Source: Parvularcula marina
Lineage (GTDB): Bacteria > Pseudomonadota > Alphaproteobacteria > Caulobacterales > Parvularculaceae
Assembly (NCBI RefSeq): GCF_003399445.1
Contig: NZ_QUQO01000001.1
Location: 2,291,001 to 2,355,000 of the forward strand
Direction of reading: 5' to 3'
DNA length: 64,000 nucleotides
Shown: one piece after another, positions 15,864-25,056 of the stretch
How the letters are laid out: every line of letters begins with the position of its first letter
How positions within the stretch are numbered: position 1 is the stretch's first letter
Position numbers and translations under genes: made by a program
Notes under the pieces: model-generated
What the model was told of the DNA's origin: nothing
The model's database searches: none
Seen by the model: only the letters and a program-made list of their open reading frames with translations

Positions 15864-17291
15864 ATGATGCGGAACTTCCTTGCGGCCCTGGGTGTGGCCG
15901 CTTTTACGGGTGTGTTCATGCCTGCCATTGCGCAGGAAGCGACCGTTGATGTGGGTGGTGAAAGTTATCAGAGCCGTGAGCTGGTCCTGCCGCTGGGCAA
16001 GGCCGCGATCATCGATCTGCCGCGCGCAGCCTCTGACATTCTCGTCTCTAACCCAGGCATCGTTGACGCCGTCATCCGTACGCCGCGCCGGGTCTATATC
16101 ATGGGCCGCGAGGCTGGGCAGGCGAATGCGTTCTTCTTTGACCGCCAGAACCAGCAGATCCTCAATCTCGAAATTCGTGTCGAGCAGGATTCAGATTCTA
16201 TCCAGCATCTTCTCGACAAGCTGCTGCCGGATTCGCGCATCGAAGTTGAAACCCTGAATGGCAGTATCATCCTGCATGGCACGGTCGATACAGCAAGCGA
16301 AGCAGAGCGCGCTGAGCGCATTGCCGAACGCTTTGCCGGCACTGAAAATCTCGTCAACATGCTGTCTGTCCGTGAGCCTGCGCAAGTCTTGCTCAAGGTA
16401 CGGATCGTTGAGATGCAACGCCGCCTGATCCGTCAGCTCGGCATTGATCTTAATGGCGTTGCTCAGGTCGATAGCAATGCGGTCAGCTTTGCGGTCCAGA
16501 ATTCTTTCCCGCTTTCGGGTGAAGCTCTTGGCGGTATCTCGGGCACGGTGAACACGCCGGGTTTTGGAGACATCAGCAATCTTGATTTTGCCTTTGACGT
16601 TTTCGAGCAGAACGGTCTCGTCAAAACGCTGGCAGAGCCGAGCATCGTCTCGGTCAGCGGCCGCGAAGGCTCTTTCCTCGCAGGTGGTGAATTCCCAGTG
16701 CCGGAAGCTGGCGCAGACGGCACGCCGTCGGTGACCTTCCGTCCGTTCGGTGTCCAGCTGCAGTTCCAGCCGCTGGTTTTCTCCAAAGGCCGCATCCAGC
16801 TGAACCTCAGCACTTCCGTGTCTGAACTTTCTGCCGCGAATGGTCTGACCGTCGGCGGCTCACGCGTGATCGATGAGAACGGCAATATTCAGACGGTCGG
16901 CGGGTTTATCGTGCCGGGCGTAACCTCCCGGAATGCGTCGACCACGGTCGAGCTGCCCTCGGGTGGGTCGATTGCTATCGCCGGTCTCCTTCAGGAAAAT
17001 ATTTCTGACTTCGTAGACGGCGTCCCAGGCATCAAGGAAACGCCGATCCTCGGCGCGCTCTTCCGCAGCCAGGAATTCCGCTCGAACCAGACAGAGCTTG
17101 TGATTATCGCAACGCCTTATCTTGTTCAGGCAACGGACGGCGCAAAGCTGACGGACCCGTCACAGGGTCATGCCCCACCCACCGTTCTTCAGTCAGCTCT
17201 CTTGGGCAAGCTTGAGACGTCCTACGGGGTTCAGGGCGCGCGCAGTGGCAGTAGCAAGCTTGGCGGCCCGATGGGTTTCATTCTGGATTGA
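15864..17291 (+). CDS. cpaC: Tad pilus outer-membrane secretin CpaC/RcpA
   Basis: Outer-membrane channel of the Tad system. Signal peptide (MMRNFLAALGVAAFTGVFMPAIAQ); pilus-assembly N-domain (LGKAAIIDLPRAASDILVSNPG); a BON-like segment (GSIILHGTVDTASEAERAERIAERF); then the secretin core (LLKVRIVEMQRRLIRQLG, LKVLAEPSIV-type region VKTLAEPSIVSVSG, FLAGGEFPVPEAG, TTVELPSGGSIAIAGLLQ and TPILGALFRSQEF). ATG 15864 is preferred because AGGA lies 6 bases upstream and it yields a compact signal peptide; GTG 15837 and ATG 15843 are possible earlier starts, the first overlapping the cpaB stop. Length of 475 residues is normal. Confidence 0.94.
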   Translation: MMRNFLAALGVAAFTGVFMPAIAQEATVDVGGESYQSRELVLPLGKAAIIDLPRAASDILVSNPGIVDAVIRTPRRVYIMGREAGQANAFFFDRQNQQILNLEIRVEQDSDSIQHLLDKLLPDSRIEVETLNGSIILHGTVDTASEAERAERIAERFAGTENLVNMLSVREPAQVLLKVRIVEMQRRLIRQLGIDLNGVAQVDSNAVSFAVQNSFPLSGEALGGISGTVNTPGFGDISNLDFAFDVFEQNGLVKTLAEPSIVSVSGREGSFLAGGEFPVPEAGADGTPSVTFRPFGVQLQFQPLVFSKGRIQLNLSTSVSELSAANGLTVGGSRVIDENGNIQTVGGFIVPGVTSRNASTTVELPSGGSIAIAGLLQENISDFVDGVPGIKETPILGALFRSQEFRSNQTELVIIATPYLVQATDGAKLTDPSQGHAPPTVLQSALLGKLETSYGVQGARSGSSKLGGPMGFILD

Positions 17292-17304
17292 TCGGAGCAC
17301 GAAC

Positions 17305-17982
17305 ATGAAACAGTCCCTTCTTCTCTGTGCCGCTGCGATCCTCATCACCGCTTGCGGTACGCCGCTTTATAACGGCCCGAACCAGGCAACGACGGTGTCC
17401 GACCGTCATCCGATTTCGGTTGATCAGCAGACGATGTCTCTGTCTGTCGCTATTGATCCGACGAGCCATGGGTTGAGCCGTGGGCAACTGGCTGAGATTG
17501 ATGCTCTTGTGACGGCATACCGGACGCGCGGGCATGGCCCGATCACCGTGACGGCGCCGACGGGTACGACGTCTGATCTTGATGCGGCTGAAACTGCCGC
17601 AAATGTGCGTCAGGCGCTCAACAATTTTGGCATCGACTACCGCGATATTCAGGGCTCATCTTATCGGGCAGGCGGACGGCCGGAAACGGTCATCGTCTCT
17701 TTCACCCGGTATGTCGCAACCTCATCGGCCTGCGGCGTTTACAAGGGTGAGTTTGTTTCTCGCATGCGGAATATGCCGCACCCGAATTTCGGCTGCGCGG
17801 ATCGTCAGAACCTTGCCGCTATGGTCGCAGACCCCCGCGATCTGGCGCGGATGCAGACAAGCGATCCGATGGATGGCGAATCCGCTGCTTCACCGGTCTC
17901 GGCGGCCAAATCGCCTGAGAACCGGGTCAATGAAACTGGATTTATCGACACGATCGGGAGAGAGCCGGTCGATGCTCGCTAA
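17305..17982 (+). CDS. cpaD: CpaD-family pilus lipoprotein
   Basis: Outer-membrane lipoprotein proposed to help localise or stabilise the CpaC secretin. ATG 17305 gives a lipoprotein signal MKQSLLLCAAAILITAC with lipobox ITAC (Cys at 17). The frame extends further upstream inside cpaC but that part is not plausible protein. Downstream is the CpaD domain (GLSRGQLAEIDALVTAYRTRGHGPITVTAPTG; conserved cysteine pair region SACGVYKGEF and NFGCADRQNLAAMVADPRDL, a strong family signature). 225 residues is normal. It lies 13 bases after cpaC and 48 before cpaE. Confidence 0.92.
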   Translation: MKQSLLLCAAAILITACGTPLYNGPNQATTVSDRHPISVDQQTMSLSVAIDPTSHGLSRGQLAEIDALVTAYRTRGHGPITVTAPTGTTSDLDAAETAANVRQALNNFGIDYRDIQGSSYRAGGRPETVIVSFTRYVATSSACGVYKGEFVSRMRNMPHPNFGCADRQNLAAMVADPRDLARMQTSDPMDGESAASPVSAAKSPENRVNETGFIDTIGREPVDAR

Positions 17983-18030
17983 GGACGTATACGATACTTT
18001 GCCGATCGGCAGTGTGACGAGGAGAGAGGC

Positions 18031-19779
18031 ATGACTGGCTCGCCGGTAAACGCCAAAGAAGAGACAGACGAAGAGCTTGATCTCGATTTTGAGCTCGATG
18101 ATCTGGACGCCCTCGACGATGAGGAGCTGCAGCGCCTGCTTGAGCAGGATCCTGCGCTCGAAGCTGAATTGCGAGCGATTGAAGAACAGGAAGCCGCCGC
18201 AGCAGAGGCTGCAGCCATTCAGACAGATGCGGCTCTCCCTGAGACAGACGCAGCAGAAGATTTCGTCGATGACGAGGAGACTGGTGCGGTCGATACCGAG
18301 ACCGGCCTGACTGCGCTGCCAGTTGAAACGCCGCCGCCTGCATCTTTCGATGATGTTGATGAGGATGCACCGGATCCGGATGATACCGCCGAATTCGATG
18401 ATGCAGATATCAGCGATGATTTCGATGCAGAGATCGAGGCTGAAGACGAAGATACGGACGAACTGGTCGATGATCTTGCGGATCTCTCATTCGCGCCGCC
18501 TGTCGTCGAACCCGAAGCCAGCCCGCCTGCGACCGTCGAAATGGTTGAAGAGGAAGTCGAGGACGTCGATCCGTCCCAGCTTCGCCTTGTACCGATCCCG
18601 CGGATCAACATTCATGCTTTCTGCTCCAGCGACCGGATCACCTCGCTGATCGAACAGGCGTCACAAGACCGCCGGCTCGCAAAAGCTCATGTCACGATCC
18701 ATTCAGGTGACGCCGAGCGTGCGGCTGAAATCTACGCGAATGAGGCCAGCCCGAACCTGATCATTATCGAAGGCGGCACGGACTCAAAGGCGCTCCTTCG
18801 CGGCCTCGATCATCTTGCGAATTTCTGTGATCCGTCGACACGCGTGATCTGCGTTGGCGATCTCAATGACATCCGGCTCTACCGTGAACTGATGGATCGC
18901 GGCGTCAGTGATTATCTCGTCCTGCCGCGCTCGCCACTGCAGATTATCTCTTCGATCGGTGAGCTTTATGCGGATCCCGATGCGCCGGCGGTTGGCAAGA
19001 CATACGTCTTTGTCGGTGCGCGCGGTGGGGTGGGCTCCTCGACCGTCTGCCACAATGTGGCCTGGGGTCTTGCTCAGGATTTCCTGTCGGACACCGTGCT
19101 TCTCGATCTCGACCTTCCTTTCGGGACGGCTAGCCTCGATTTCGAGCATGATCCGAGCCAGGGTCTTGCCGAGGCGCTTTCCGCGCCGGAACGTCTCGAC
19201 GATGTGCTGCTCGACCGCCTGTTGCAGAAATGCACAGACCGGCTTTCGCTCTTCGTTGCGCCGAACCTGCTCGATCTTGATTATGATCTGCCAGCGGAAA
19301 GCTTTGAGATGGTGATCGAGATGGTTCGCAAGACGGCGCCGTCCGTCGTCATCGATATGCCGCATCTGTGGTCAGACTGGGCACGCCAGACGATCCAGAG
19401 CGCTGATGAAATCGTCATTACCGCAACCCCGGATCTTGCGTCCTTCCGGAACGCAAAGAATCTGGTCGAAAGTGTCAAAGCACAGCGTACGAATGACTCA
19501 CAGCCGATCCTGGTTCTCAATCAGGTTGGGGTGCCCAAACGCCCCGAAGTGCCAGCTGAGCAATTCGAAGAAGCACTCGGCATCGCCCCGCTTGTCAGCA
19601 TCCCGTGGGATCCGGTTGCGTTTGGCACCGCTGCGACCAATGCTGAGGCCCTGCTTGAAGCTGCGCCGAAATCCAAAGCATCCGCGGCCTGCCGGCAGCT
19701 TGCCAGCCGCCTGACCGGGCGCGAGCACACACAATCCCAAGGCTTCAGCCTTAAGAGCTTGTTTTCCAAGAAGGGATAG
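18031..19779 (+). CDS. cpaE: CpaE-like ATPase with long acidic N-terminal extension
   Basis: MinD/ParA-related protein that places the Tad machinery, at the pole in Caulobacter. Residues about 190-310 are a receiver-like domain (HAFCSSDRI..., LIIIEGGTD, SDYLVLPRSPLQI). The ATPase domain begins KTYVFVGARGGVGSST (Walker A-like at 329-338; the usual second-position lysine is replaced, as is common in CpaE), with LLDLDLPFGTASLDF, VVIDMPHLWSDWARQ and LVLNQVG. What stands out is the first 185 residues: extremely rich in Asp and Glu (blocks such as EEETDEELDLDFELDDLDALDDEE-like runs), giving 582 residues in total, longer than most CpaE. ATG 18031 follows GAGGAGAGAGG. The acidic part is probably disordered. 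Confidence 0.92.
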   Translation: MTGSPVNAKEETDEELDLDFELDDLDALDDEELQRLLEQDPALEAELRAIEEQEAAAAEAAAIQTDAALPETDAAEDFVDDEETGAVDTETGLTALPVETPPPASFDDVDEDAPDPDDTAEFDDADISDDFDAEIEAEDEDTDELVDDLADLSFAPPVVEPEASPPATVEMVEEEVEDVDPSQLRLVPIPRINIHAFCSSDRITSLIEQASQDRRLAKAHVTIHSGDAERAAEIYANEASPNLIIIEGGTDSKALLRGLDHLANFCDPSTRVICVGDLNDIRLYRELMDRGVSDYLVLPRSPLQIISSIGELYADPDAPAVGKTYVFVGARGGVGSSTVCHNVAWGLAQDFLSDTVLLDLDLPFGTASLDFEHDPSQGLAEALSAPERLDDVLLDRLLQKCTDRLSLFVAPNLLDLDYDLPAESFEMVIEMVRKTAPSVVIDMPHLWSDWARQTIQSADEIVITATPDLASFRNAKNLVESVKAQRTNDSQPILVLNQVGVPKRPEVPAEQFEEALGIAPLVSIPWDPVAFGTAATNAEALLEAAPKSKASAACRQLASRLTGREHTQSQGFSLKSLFSKKG

Positions 19780-19788
19780 AAGCGTCCC

Positions 19789-21276
19789 ATGTTTGGTAAA
19801 CGCCCCAATGAAGCTGCGAGCCCAGCCAGTGTAGCCACGAAACCTGCGGCCGCGAAAAAACCGGCTGCTGCGGCACCGGTGGCCAAGGCAGCGCCGCCCA
19901 AGGTCGATGACGCGCCGCCCAAGGTTGCCAAGCCGAAGGCTGCCAGCAAGCCCGAAGCCGCAACTAAGCCAGCGGCGAAAGCGGTCGTCGTCGATGAGGC
20001 GAAATCCGAAGGCTATTACGATACCAAGACAACGATCTTCAATGCACTGATCGATACGATTGATCTGTCGCAACTTGCGCAGCTCGACGTTGAGGCGGCA
20101 GCAGAAGAAATCCGTGACATCGTCAACGAGATCATCTCGATCAAGGGTCTCTCGATGTCGATCTCTGAGCAGGAAAGTCTGCTTCAGGACATCTGTAACG
20201 ATGTGCTTGGCTATGGCCCGCTCGAGCCGCTGCTCGCGCGGGACGACATCGCCGACATCATGGTCAATGGCTCATCCCGCGTCTTTATCGAGGTAAGCGG
20301 CAAGATCCAGCTGACGAATGTACGCTTCCGCGACAATTCGCAGCTCATGAACATCTGCCAACGGATCGTCAGCCAGGTCGGCCGCCGGGTCGATGAAGCC
20401 AGCCCGATCTGTGACGCGCGTCTGCCTGACGGCTCTCGTGTGAACGTTATCGCGCCGCCCTTGTCTATTGACGGGCCAGCCCTCACCATCCGGAAATTCA
20501 AGAAGGACAAGCTCAAGATCGAAGATCTTGTGAAGTTCGGCTCGATTTCCGAGGCCGGGGCGAAAGTGCTCGGGATCATCGGGGCCTGCCGGATCAACAC
20601 GCTGATCTCCGGCGGTACAGGTTCGGGCAAAACGACGCTTCTCAACTGTATGACGTCGTTCATCGAATCCGATGAGCGGGTCATCACTTGCGAAGACGCC
20701 GCCGAACTCCAGCTGCAACAGCCGCATGTAGTCCGACTTGAGACCCGCCCGCCAAACCTCGAGGGACAGGGCCAGGTCACGATGCGCGACCTCGTCAAGA
20801 ACTGTCTGCGGATGCGTCCTGAACGGATCATCGTGGGCGAGGTGCGGGGCTCGGAAGCATTCGACCTTTTGCAGGCGATGAATACCGGTCACGATGGCTC
20901 GATGGGGACGCTTCACGCCAACTCACCGCGCGAAGCCCTGCAGCGTCTTGAATCCATGATCACCATGGGCGGTCTCGGCCTGCCCTCAAAAACCATCCGT
21001 GAGATGATCGTCGGCTCCGTCGATGTCGTCATTCAGGCGGCGCGCCTGCGCGATGGTTCGCGGCGGATTACGCATATTACGGAAGTTCTCGGGACAGAGG
21101 GCGATACGATCATCACGCAAGACCTCTTTGTCTATGACATTACGGATGAAGATGGCGACGGCAATATTATCGGGCGTCACCGCTCAACGGGGATCGCCCG
21201 GCCGGCCTTCTGGGATCGTGCCCGTTATTATGGCCGTCATGGCGATCTGGCCGAAGCTCTGGACGAAGCTGAATAG
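19789..21276 (+). CDS. cpaF: Tad pilus secretion ATPase CpaF/TadA
   Basis: Hexameric type II/IV secretion ATPase that powers Flp pilus assembly. The first 65 residues are an Ala/Lys/Pro-rich low-complexity tail (SPASVATKPAAAKKPAAAA...), then the N-domain (LSMSISEQESLLQDICNDVLGYGPLEPLL), Walker A GGTGSGKTT at about 275-283, Asp box (VITCEDAAELQL), Walker B (RMRPERIIVGEVRG) and His box (NTGHDGSMGTLHANSPREAL). Length of 495 residues is typical of alphaproteobacterial CpaF. It lies 9 bases after cpaE and 11 before tadB. Confidence 0.96.
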   Translation: MFGKRPNEAASPASVATKPAAAKKPAAAAPVAKAAPPKVDDAPPKVAKPKAASKPEAATKPAAKAVVVDEAKSEGYYDTKTTIFNALIDTIDLSQLAQLDVEAAAEEIRDIVNEIISIKGLSMSISEQESLLQDICNDVLGYGPLEPLLARDDIADIMVNGSSRVFIEVSGKIQLTNVRFRDNSQLMNICQRIVSQVGRRVDEASPICDARLPDGSRVNVIAPPLSIDGPALTIRKFKKDKLKIEDLVKFGSISEAGAKVLGIIGACRINTLISGGTGSGKTTLLNCMTSFIESDERVITCEDAAELQLQQPHVVRLETRPPNLEGQGQVTMRDLVKNCLRMRPERIIVGEVRGSEAFDLLQAMNTGHDGSMGTLHANSPREALQRLESMITMGGLGLPSKTIREMIVGSVDVVIQAARLRDGSRRITHITEVLGTEGDTIITQDLFVYDITDEDGDGNIIGRHRSTGIARPAFWDRARYYGRHGDLAEALDEAE

Positions 21277-21287
21277 GAGAGGGACAT

Positions 21288-22277
21288 ATGGACATTGAGC
21301 CGCGTACCCTCATACTTGTTGCTGGCGTTATCATTGCCGTTCTCGGTGTCGGCTTCGCGCTGACTGGCGGCAAGGGCGAAAAGGCTGCGAAACGGGCAAA
21401 GTCGCTGAGCGGCAATGCGCGTGTCGCAAAGGCCAAAACTGACTCTCAGTCACAGCAAAAAGACCGCCGCAAGCACGTTCAGGACAGCCTCAAGAAGATT
21501 GAGGAAAAGCAGAAAGAGCTGAAGAAAAAGGGCAAGTTGTCCCTCGACCAGCAGCTCGAACAGGCAGGTTTCGATATCACGATCCGTGATTTCTACATGG
21601 TGTCGGGCATTGTTGCACTCATCATGATCGGTATCGGGATTATTTCCGGCCAGAGCCCGATGATCATCGGCGCCATGGGCGTTGTCGGTATGTTCGGCCT
21701 GCCGCGCTGGTTCGTTGGCCGCGCCAAGAAAAAGCGCCAGAAGAAATTCGTGGCTGAATTCTCAAACTCCATCGACGTTATCGTCCGTGGGGTGAAGTCT
21801 GGCCTGCCGGTCAATGAATGCCTCAAGATCATCGCACGCGATGCGCAGAGCCCGGTGAAGGAGGAATTCCACCTCCTCGTCGAAGGTCAGCGGATCGGTC
21901 TCTCGCTCGAGCAATCCCTCGACCGGATGTATACGCGGATGCCGGTGAATGAGGTGAACTTCTTCGCCATCGTGCTCATCATCCAGCAGCAGACCGGCGG
22001 TAACCTTGCCGATGCGCTAGGAAACCTCTCAACGGTGCTCCGTTCACGGAAGTCGATGCTCGGCAAGATTGCCGCGCTCTCAATGGAAGCCAAGGCATCC
22101 GCTGCGATCCTTGCCGCTATGCCGTTCTTTGTTTCTGGCATGGTGTCGATGTCGGCGCCCGATTATCTCGAACCACTTCTAGTGACGCAAACCGGCCAGT
22201 TCATGCTGATGGCGGCGGGTGTGTGGATGTCGATCGGCATCTTCGTCATGAAGAACATGATCTCGATTAAGGTCTGA
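21288..22277 (+). CDS. tadB: Tad pilus inner-membrane platform protein TadB
   Basis: Inner-membrane platform of the Tad machine, T2SF family. One N-terminal helix (ILVAGVIIAVLGVGFALTGG), a Lys-rich cytoplasmic stretch (KKIEEKQKELKKKGKLSLDQQLEQAG), two central helices, the T2SF core (EFSNSIDVIVRGVKSGLPVNECL, MPVNEVNFFAIVLIIQQQTGGNLADALGNLS) and C-terminal helices. The LIIQQQTGGNLADAL motif is the T2SF signature. 329 residues. It sits 4 bases upstream of tadC and is its usual partner. Confidence 0.95.
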   Translation: MDIEPRTLILVAGVIIAVLGVGFALTGGKGEKAAKRAKSLSGNARVAKAKTDSQSQQKDRRKHVQDSLKKIEEKQKELKKKGKLSLDQQLEQAGFDITIRDFYMVSGIVALIMIGIGIISGQSPMIIGAMGVVGMFGLPRWFVGRAKKKRQKKFVAEFSNSIDVIVRGVKSGLPVNECLKIIARDAQSPVKEEFHLLVEGQRIGLSLEQSLDRMYTRMPVNEVNFFAIVLIIQQQTGGNLADALGNLSTVLRSRKSMLGKIAALSMEAKASAAILAAMPFFVSGMVSMSAPDYLEPLLVTQTGQFMLMAAGVWMSIGIFVMKNMISIKV

Positions 22278-22281
22278 CGCC

Positions 22282-23322
22282 ATGATGGATATTATCGAGA
22301 CTATCACCAATCGGCAGGTCCAGATCGGCATCCTTGCCGGGCTTGCTGTTTTCGCAACGGCGATGACGCTGGTCGCGCCGCTCTTTGCGACAGGTGATCT
22401 TGGCAAACGGGCCAAGAAGGTCGCGGACTATAAAGAACGGCTGCGCGAGCAGTCTCGCGCGGATATCAAGGCGAGCCAGAAAAAATCGACATCGCTCCGT
22501 ACCGCGAGTGCCAAGGGCTTTGCTCAGCGCATGGTGGAGCAGTTCAACCTGCTTGAAGTCTTTGACGCCAATACCGCGCGCAAGCAGCAGATCCAGGCCG
22601 GCTGGCGCGGTGAGCGTCCGCTTGTCACCTATATGATGGCGCGGGTCGTCACGCCGATCATCGCATTGCTGGTCGCGATCTTCTACATCTATGTCCTCGA
22701 AGTCGGTGGGCTGAGCAGTTTTATGAAACTGATCGCCTCATTCGGGGCCCTGATCGTTGGCTTCTATTTGCCGCAGCTATATGTCTCCAATGCGGTGACA
22801 AAGCGCCGTCAGAAGATCCAGCTGGCTTTCCCGGACTCACTCGACCTCATGCTGATCTGTGTGGAGAGCGGCATGTCGATCGAGGCGGCTATGCAGAAAG
22901 TCACCGAAGAGGTCGCGACGACCTGTCCGGAGCTGGCCGAAGAATATGGTCTGACCACTGCGGAACTTTCCTATCTGCAGGACCGGAAGATCGCTTATGC
23001 AAATCTTGGCGAGCGGACTGGTCTTGAAGGGGTGAAGGCGGTTGTCACCGCGCTCATCCAGTCCGAACAATACGGCACGCCGCTGGGGCAATCTCTGCGG
23101 GTGATGGCGGCAGAAAATCGCGAGCTGCGCATGCAGGAAGCGGAGAAAAAAGCTGCTGCGCTGCCGCCAAAACTCACCGTGCCGATGATTCTCTTCTTCC
23201 TGCCGGTGCTGTTCGTCGTCATTCTCGGCCCGGGCGCGCTGATTGCCATGGGCAAGGGCGAAGAAGAGGGCGATCGCGCAATCGTTCAGAACGCAACTGA
23301 CGGCCAGAATAGCGGCAACTGA
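22282..23322 (+). CDS. tadC: Tad pilus inner-membrane platform protein TadC
   Basis: Second platform protein, paralogous to TadB. The T2SF domain is seen in FPDSLDLMLICVESGMSIEAAMQKV, LGERTGLEGVKAVVTALIQSEQYGTPLGQSLRVMA and the following helical hairpin; about four membrane segments (GILAGLAVFATAMTLVAPLF; VTPIIALLVAIFYIYVLEV; FGALIVGFYLPQLYV; a C-terminal one at PMILFFLPVLFVVILGPGALIAM). Length of 346 residues is typical. Last gene of the cluster here; no tadE/tadF pseudopilin genes follow, and the next gene is convergent with its stop adjacent (23322/23323). Confidence 0.95.
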   Translation: MMDIIETITNRQVQIGILAGLAVFATAMTLVAPLFATGDLGKRAKKVADYKERLREQSRADIKASQKKSTSLRTASAKGFAQRMVEQFNLLEVFDANTARKQQIQAGWRGERPLVTYMMARVVTPIIALLVAIFYIYVLEVGGLSSFMKLIASFGALIVGFYLPQLYVSNAVTKRRQKIQLAFPDSLDLMLICVESGMSIEAAMQKVTEEVATTCPELAEEYGLTTAELSYLQDRKIAYANLGERTGLEGVKAVVTALIQSEQYGTPLGQSLRVMAAENRELRMQEAEKKAAALPPKLTVPMILFFLPVLFVVILGPGALIAMGKGEEEGDRAIVQNATDGQNSGN

Positions 23323-24303
23323 TCAGGTGGCTGATTTCTGCCGGAAGGTCCGTCGATAGGCTGCCGGATTGACTCCAACCCTCGCTCTGAACCGGCGGGC
23401 AAAATTCTCAAATGATCCGAAGCCAGTATGTGCGGCAATCTCCGCCAACGGTGCGTCACTTTCCTCCAGCATCAGGCGAGCGGCGCGGATGCGTTCTGAC
23501 TGAAGCCATTTACCGGGGCTGGTGCCTGTCGCTTCAGTGAAGCGACGCGAGAAAGTGCGCTCGCTCATCCCGGCAGTGCCGGCGAGTTGTTCGAGTGACC
23601 AGTCGAGCCCGGGCGCTGCGCGGATATCATCAATCAGGCTGGACAATCCCGCATCGCGTGGGCGCGGCATTGGGGTGTCGATGAATTGCTGCTGGCCGCC
23701 TTCGCGATGGGCGGGAAGGACGAGGCGGCGCGCCACCGCATTCGCCTTTGCCGCGCCGAAGTCCTGCCGCACGATGTGGAGCAGGAGGTCGATCCCGGCA
23801 GCAGCCCCGGCGGAGGTCAGGACGTCACCTTCATCAACGTAAAGTGCCGCAGGTTCAAACTCGACGTCCGGAAACCGCGAGCGAAACTTCTCCGCATGCA
23901 GCCAATGTGTCGTTGCGCGTCTGCCTTCAAGCAGGCCGAGTTCGGCAAGGAGGAAGGCGCCCGTGCAGATCGAGATCATCCGCGCGCCTCTTCGTGCTGC
24001 CGCTCTCATCGCGCGGGCCAGTTTCGGATCGCAAGGCGCCGCATTAACAGGCCAGCCGGGCACGATGATCGTGTCGGCAGTCTTCAGGAGCCCGGCGCCA
24101 TGATCGGGCAGGATGCTAAGCCCGCAATGTGCACGGATCGGTTCCCCCGAAGAGCTGAAGGTCTGGAAGTCATAGAGCCGGTTCTCCCCGTCCGGGGGTG
24201 TCAGGTTCAGGACTTCCTGCGTGATCGCGAATTCGAAGGTGCAGAGCTCATCATAGACAAGCGCTGCCACCTTGTGCCGGCGAGGATGTGATGAACTTGG
24301 CAA
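23323..24303 (-). CDS. GlxA-family AraC-type regulator with DJ-1/PfpI domain
   Basis: Transcriptional regulator fusing a ligand-sensing DJ-1/PfpI domain (residues about 10-190) to a C-terminal AraC/XylS helix-turn-helix pair (about 225-320). Seen: VPGWPVNAAP, ICTGAFLLAELGLLEGRRATTHW (nucleophile-elbow cysteine region) and VLTSAGAAAGIDLLLHIV for the first domain; WSLEQLAGTAGMSERTFSRRFTEATGTSPGKWLQSERIRAARLMLEESDAPLAEIAAHTGFGS-type signature for the second. The gene is divergent from the YHS-domain gene. The nearest named relatives are FtrA/GlxA-like proteins; the regulated target is unknown. The ATG at 24303 leaves about 90 bases to the neighbour's chosen start. Confidence 0.9.
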   Translation of the reverse strand: MPSSSHPRRHKVAALVYDELCTFEFAITQEVLNLTPPDGENRLYDFQTFSSSGEPIRAHCGLSILPDHGAGLLKTADTIIVPGWPVNAAPCDPKLARAMRAAARRGARMISICTGAFLLAELGLLEGRRATTHWLHAEKFRSRFPDVEFEPAALYVDEGDVLTSAGAAAGIDLLLHIVRQDFGAAKANAVARRLVLPAHREGGQQQFIDTPMPRPRDAGLSSLIDDIRAAPGLDWSLEQLAGTAGMSERTFSRRFTEATGTSPGKWLQSERIRAARLMLEESDAPLAEIAAHTGFGSFENFARRFRARVGVNPAAYRRTFRQKSAT

Positions 24304-24392
24304 GAAAAGTCACTTCTTTGTCAATCTTGCCACTGGTTGTGCCCGGCCTTCCTGCCCATAGTCAAGCCAGTACAATGAGAAGGGGAGCCCCC

Positions 24393-25043
24393 GTGACAAA
24401 AGCGGTAAATGAAACCTGCCCCTGGTCGGGCGATCCGGTCTCGCCAGACTCCCTCGCGCAGTATCGCGGTCAGACCGTCGGGTTCTGTAATCCGGGGTGC
24501 CGGGACAAATTCGAGAAGGCCACTCTGGCTTTTGATAAGGCGATCGCCGCGCAGGATGCCTTCCCGCGTGGGGCCCCGGTTGAGGTCTCACCTTACCGGC
24601 CGCGCCAGGTCACAGCGCTTGGCAACTGGTGTGTCGGTGACATGCATCTCAAGCTGACCTGCATGACCGCTGAAGAAAGAGCAGTCATCAGTGAAGAGAT
24701 GATCGAGGCCGCGAGGCGGTTTACTGAAGAGGTCCTGCCTCAGAAGCGCGCTATCGAAGGCGCGGATCATCATGCGGGATTTGTGATCCTTCATGAGGGT
24801 GAGATGGGCACATGGCTGCTCGTTCACTGGTGGGCGCATGGCGATATCCAGCTCAGCTTTCTTGCCATGGCCCTGCCGGGAACGGAGGAATTCCATCTCC
24901 AGACGGACCGGCATTTCCATGCGTGTGTCTGGGAGCAGGTGGTCATCGGTTTTGAGCGGGATGCCTGGGTCACCCATGTGATGAAAGAGGGCGGGCGCAT
25001 CGATGACTATCTCGAGGCCCGTCTCGCCGACGGGCTCTATTAG
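24393..25043 (+). CDS. YHS/TRASH-type metal-binding domain protein with uncharacterised C-terminal domain
   Basis: 216 residues from GTG 24393, chosen because AGAAGGGGAG lies 5-6 bases upstream. A longer frame from 24288 encodes something signal-like but would overlap the divergent regulator. The N-terminal 50 residues are a YHS-like domain: ETCPWSGDPVSPDSLAQYRGQTVGFCNPGCRDKFE-type pattern with Cys-x2-Ser and Cys-x3-Cys, expected to bind a metal ion. The C-terminal 130 residues (GDMHLKLTCMTAEERAVISEEMIEAARRF, GTWLLVHWWAHGDIQLSFLAMA) are rich in Trp and His and match no family I can name. Similar proteins are sometimes annotated as glutathione S-transferase-like without evidence. The next gene, an EamA transporter, follows after 13 bases. 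Confidence 0.65.
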   Translation: MTKAVNETCPWSGDPVSPDSLAQYRGQTVGFCNPGCRDKFEKATLAFDKAIAAQDAFPRGAPVEVSPYRPRQVTALGNWCVGDMHLKLTCMTAEERAVISEEMIEAARRFTEEVLPQKRAIEGADHHAGFVILHEGEMGTWLLVHWWAHGDIQLSFLAMALPGTEEFHLQTDRHFHACVWEQVVIGFERDAWVTHVMKEGGRIDDYLEARLADGLY

Positions 25044-25056
25044 GGAGGCAGTTCTC

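Noticed and set aside
17170-17304. N-terminal extension of cpaD inside cpaC
   Set aside because: The lipoprotein signal starting at ATG 17305 is typical, while the extension is out-of-frame cpaC sequence.
24288-24392. Signal-peptide-like extension of the YHS-domain protein
   Set aside because: Hydrophobic start is tempting, but it would overlap the divergent regulator's first codons and the best ribosome binding site serves GTG 24393. Not fully excluded.
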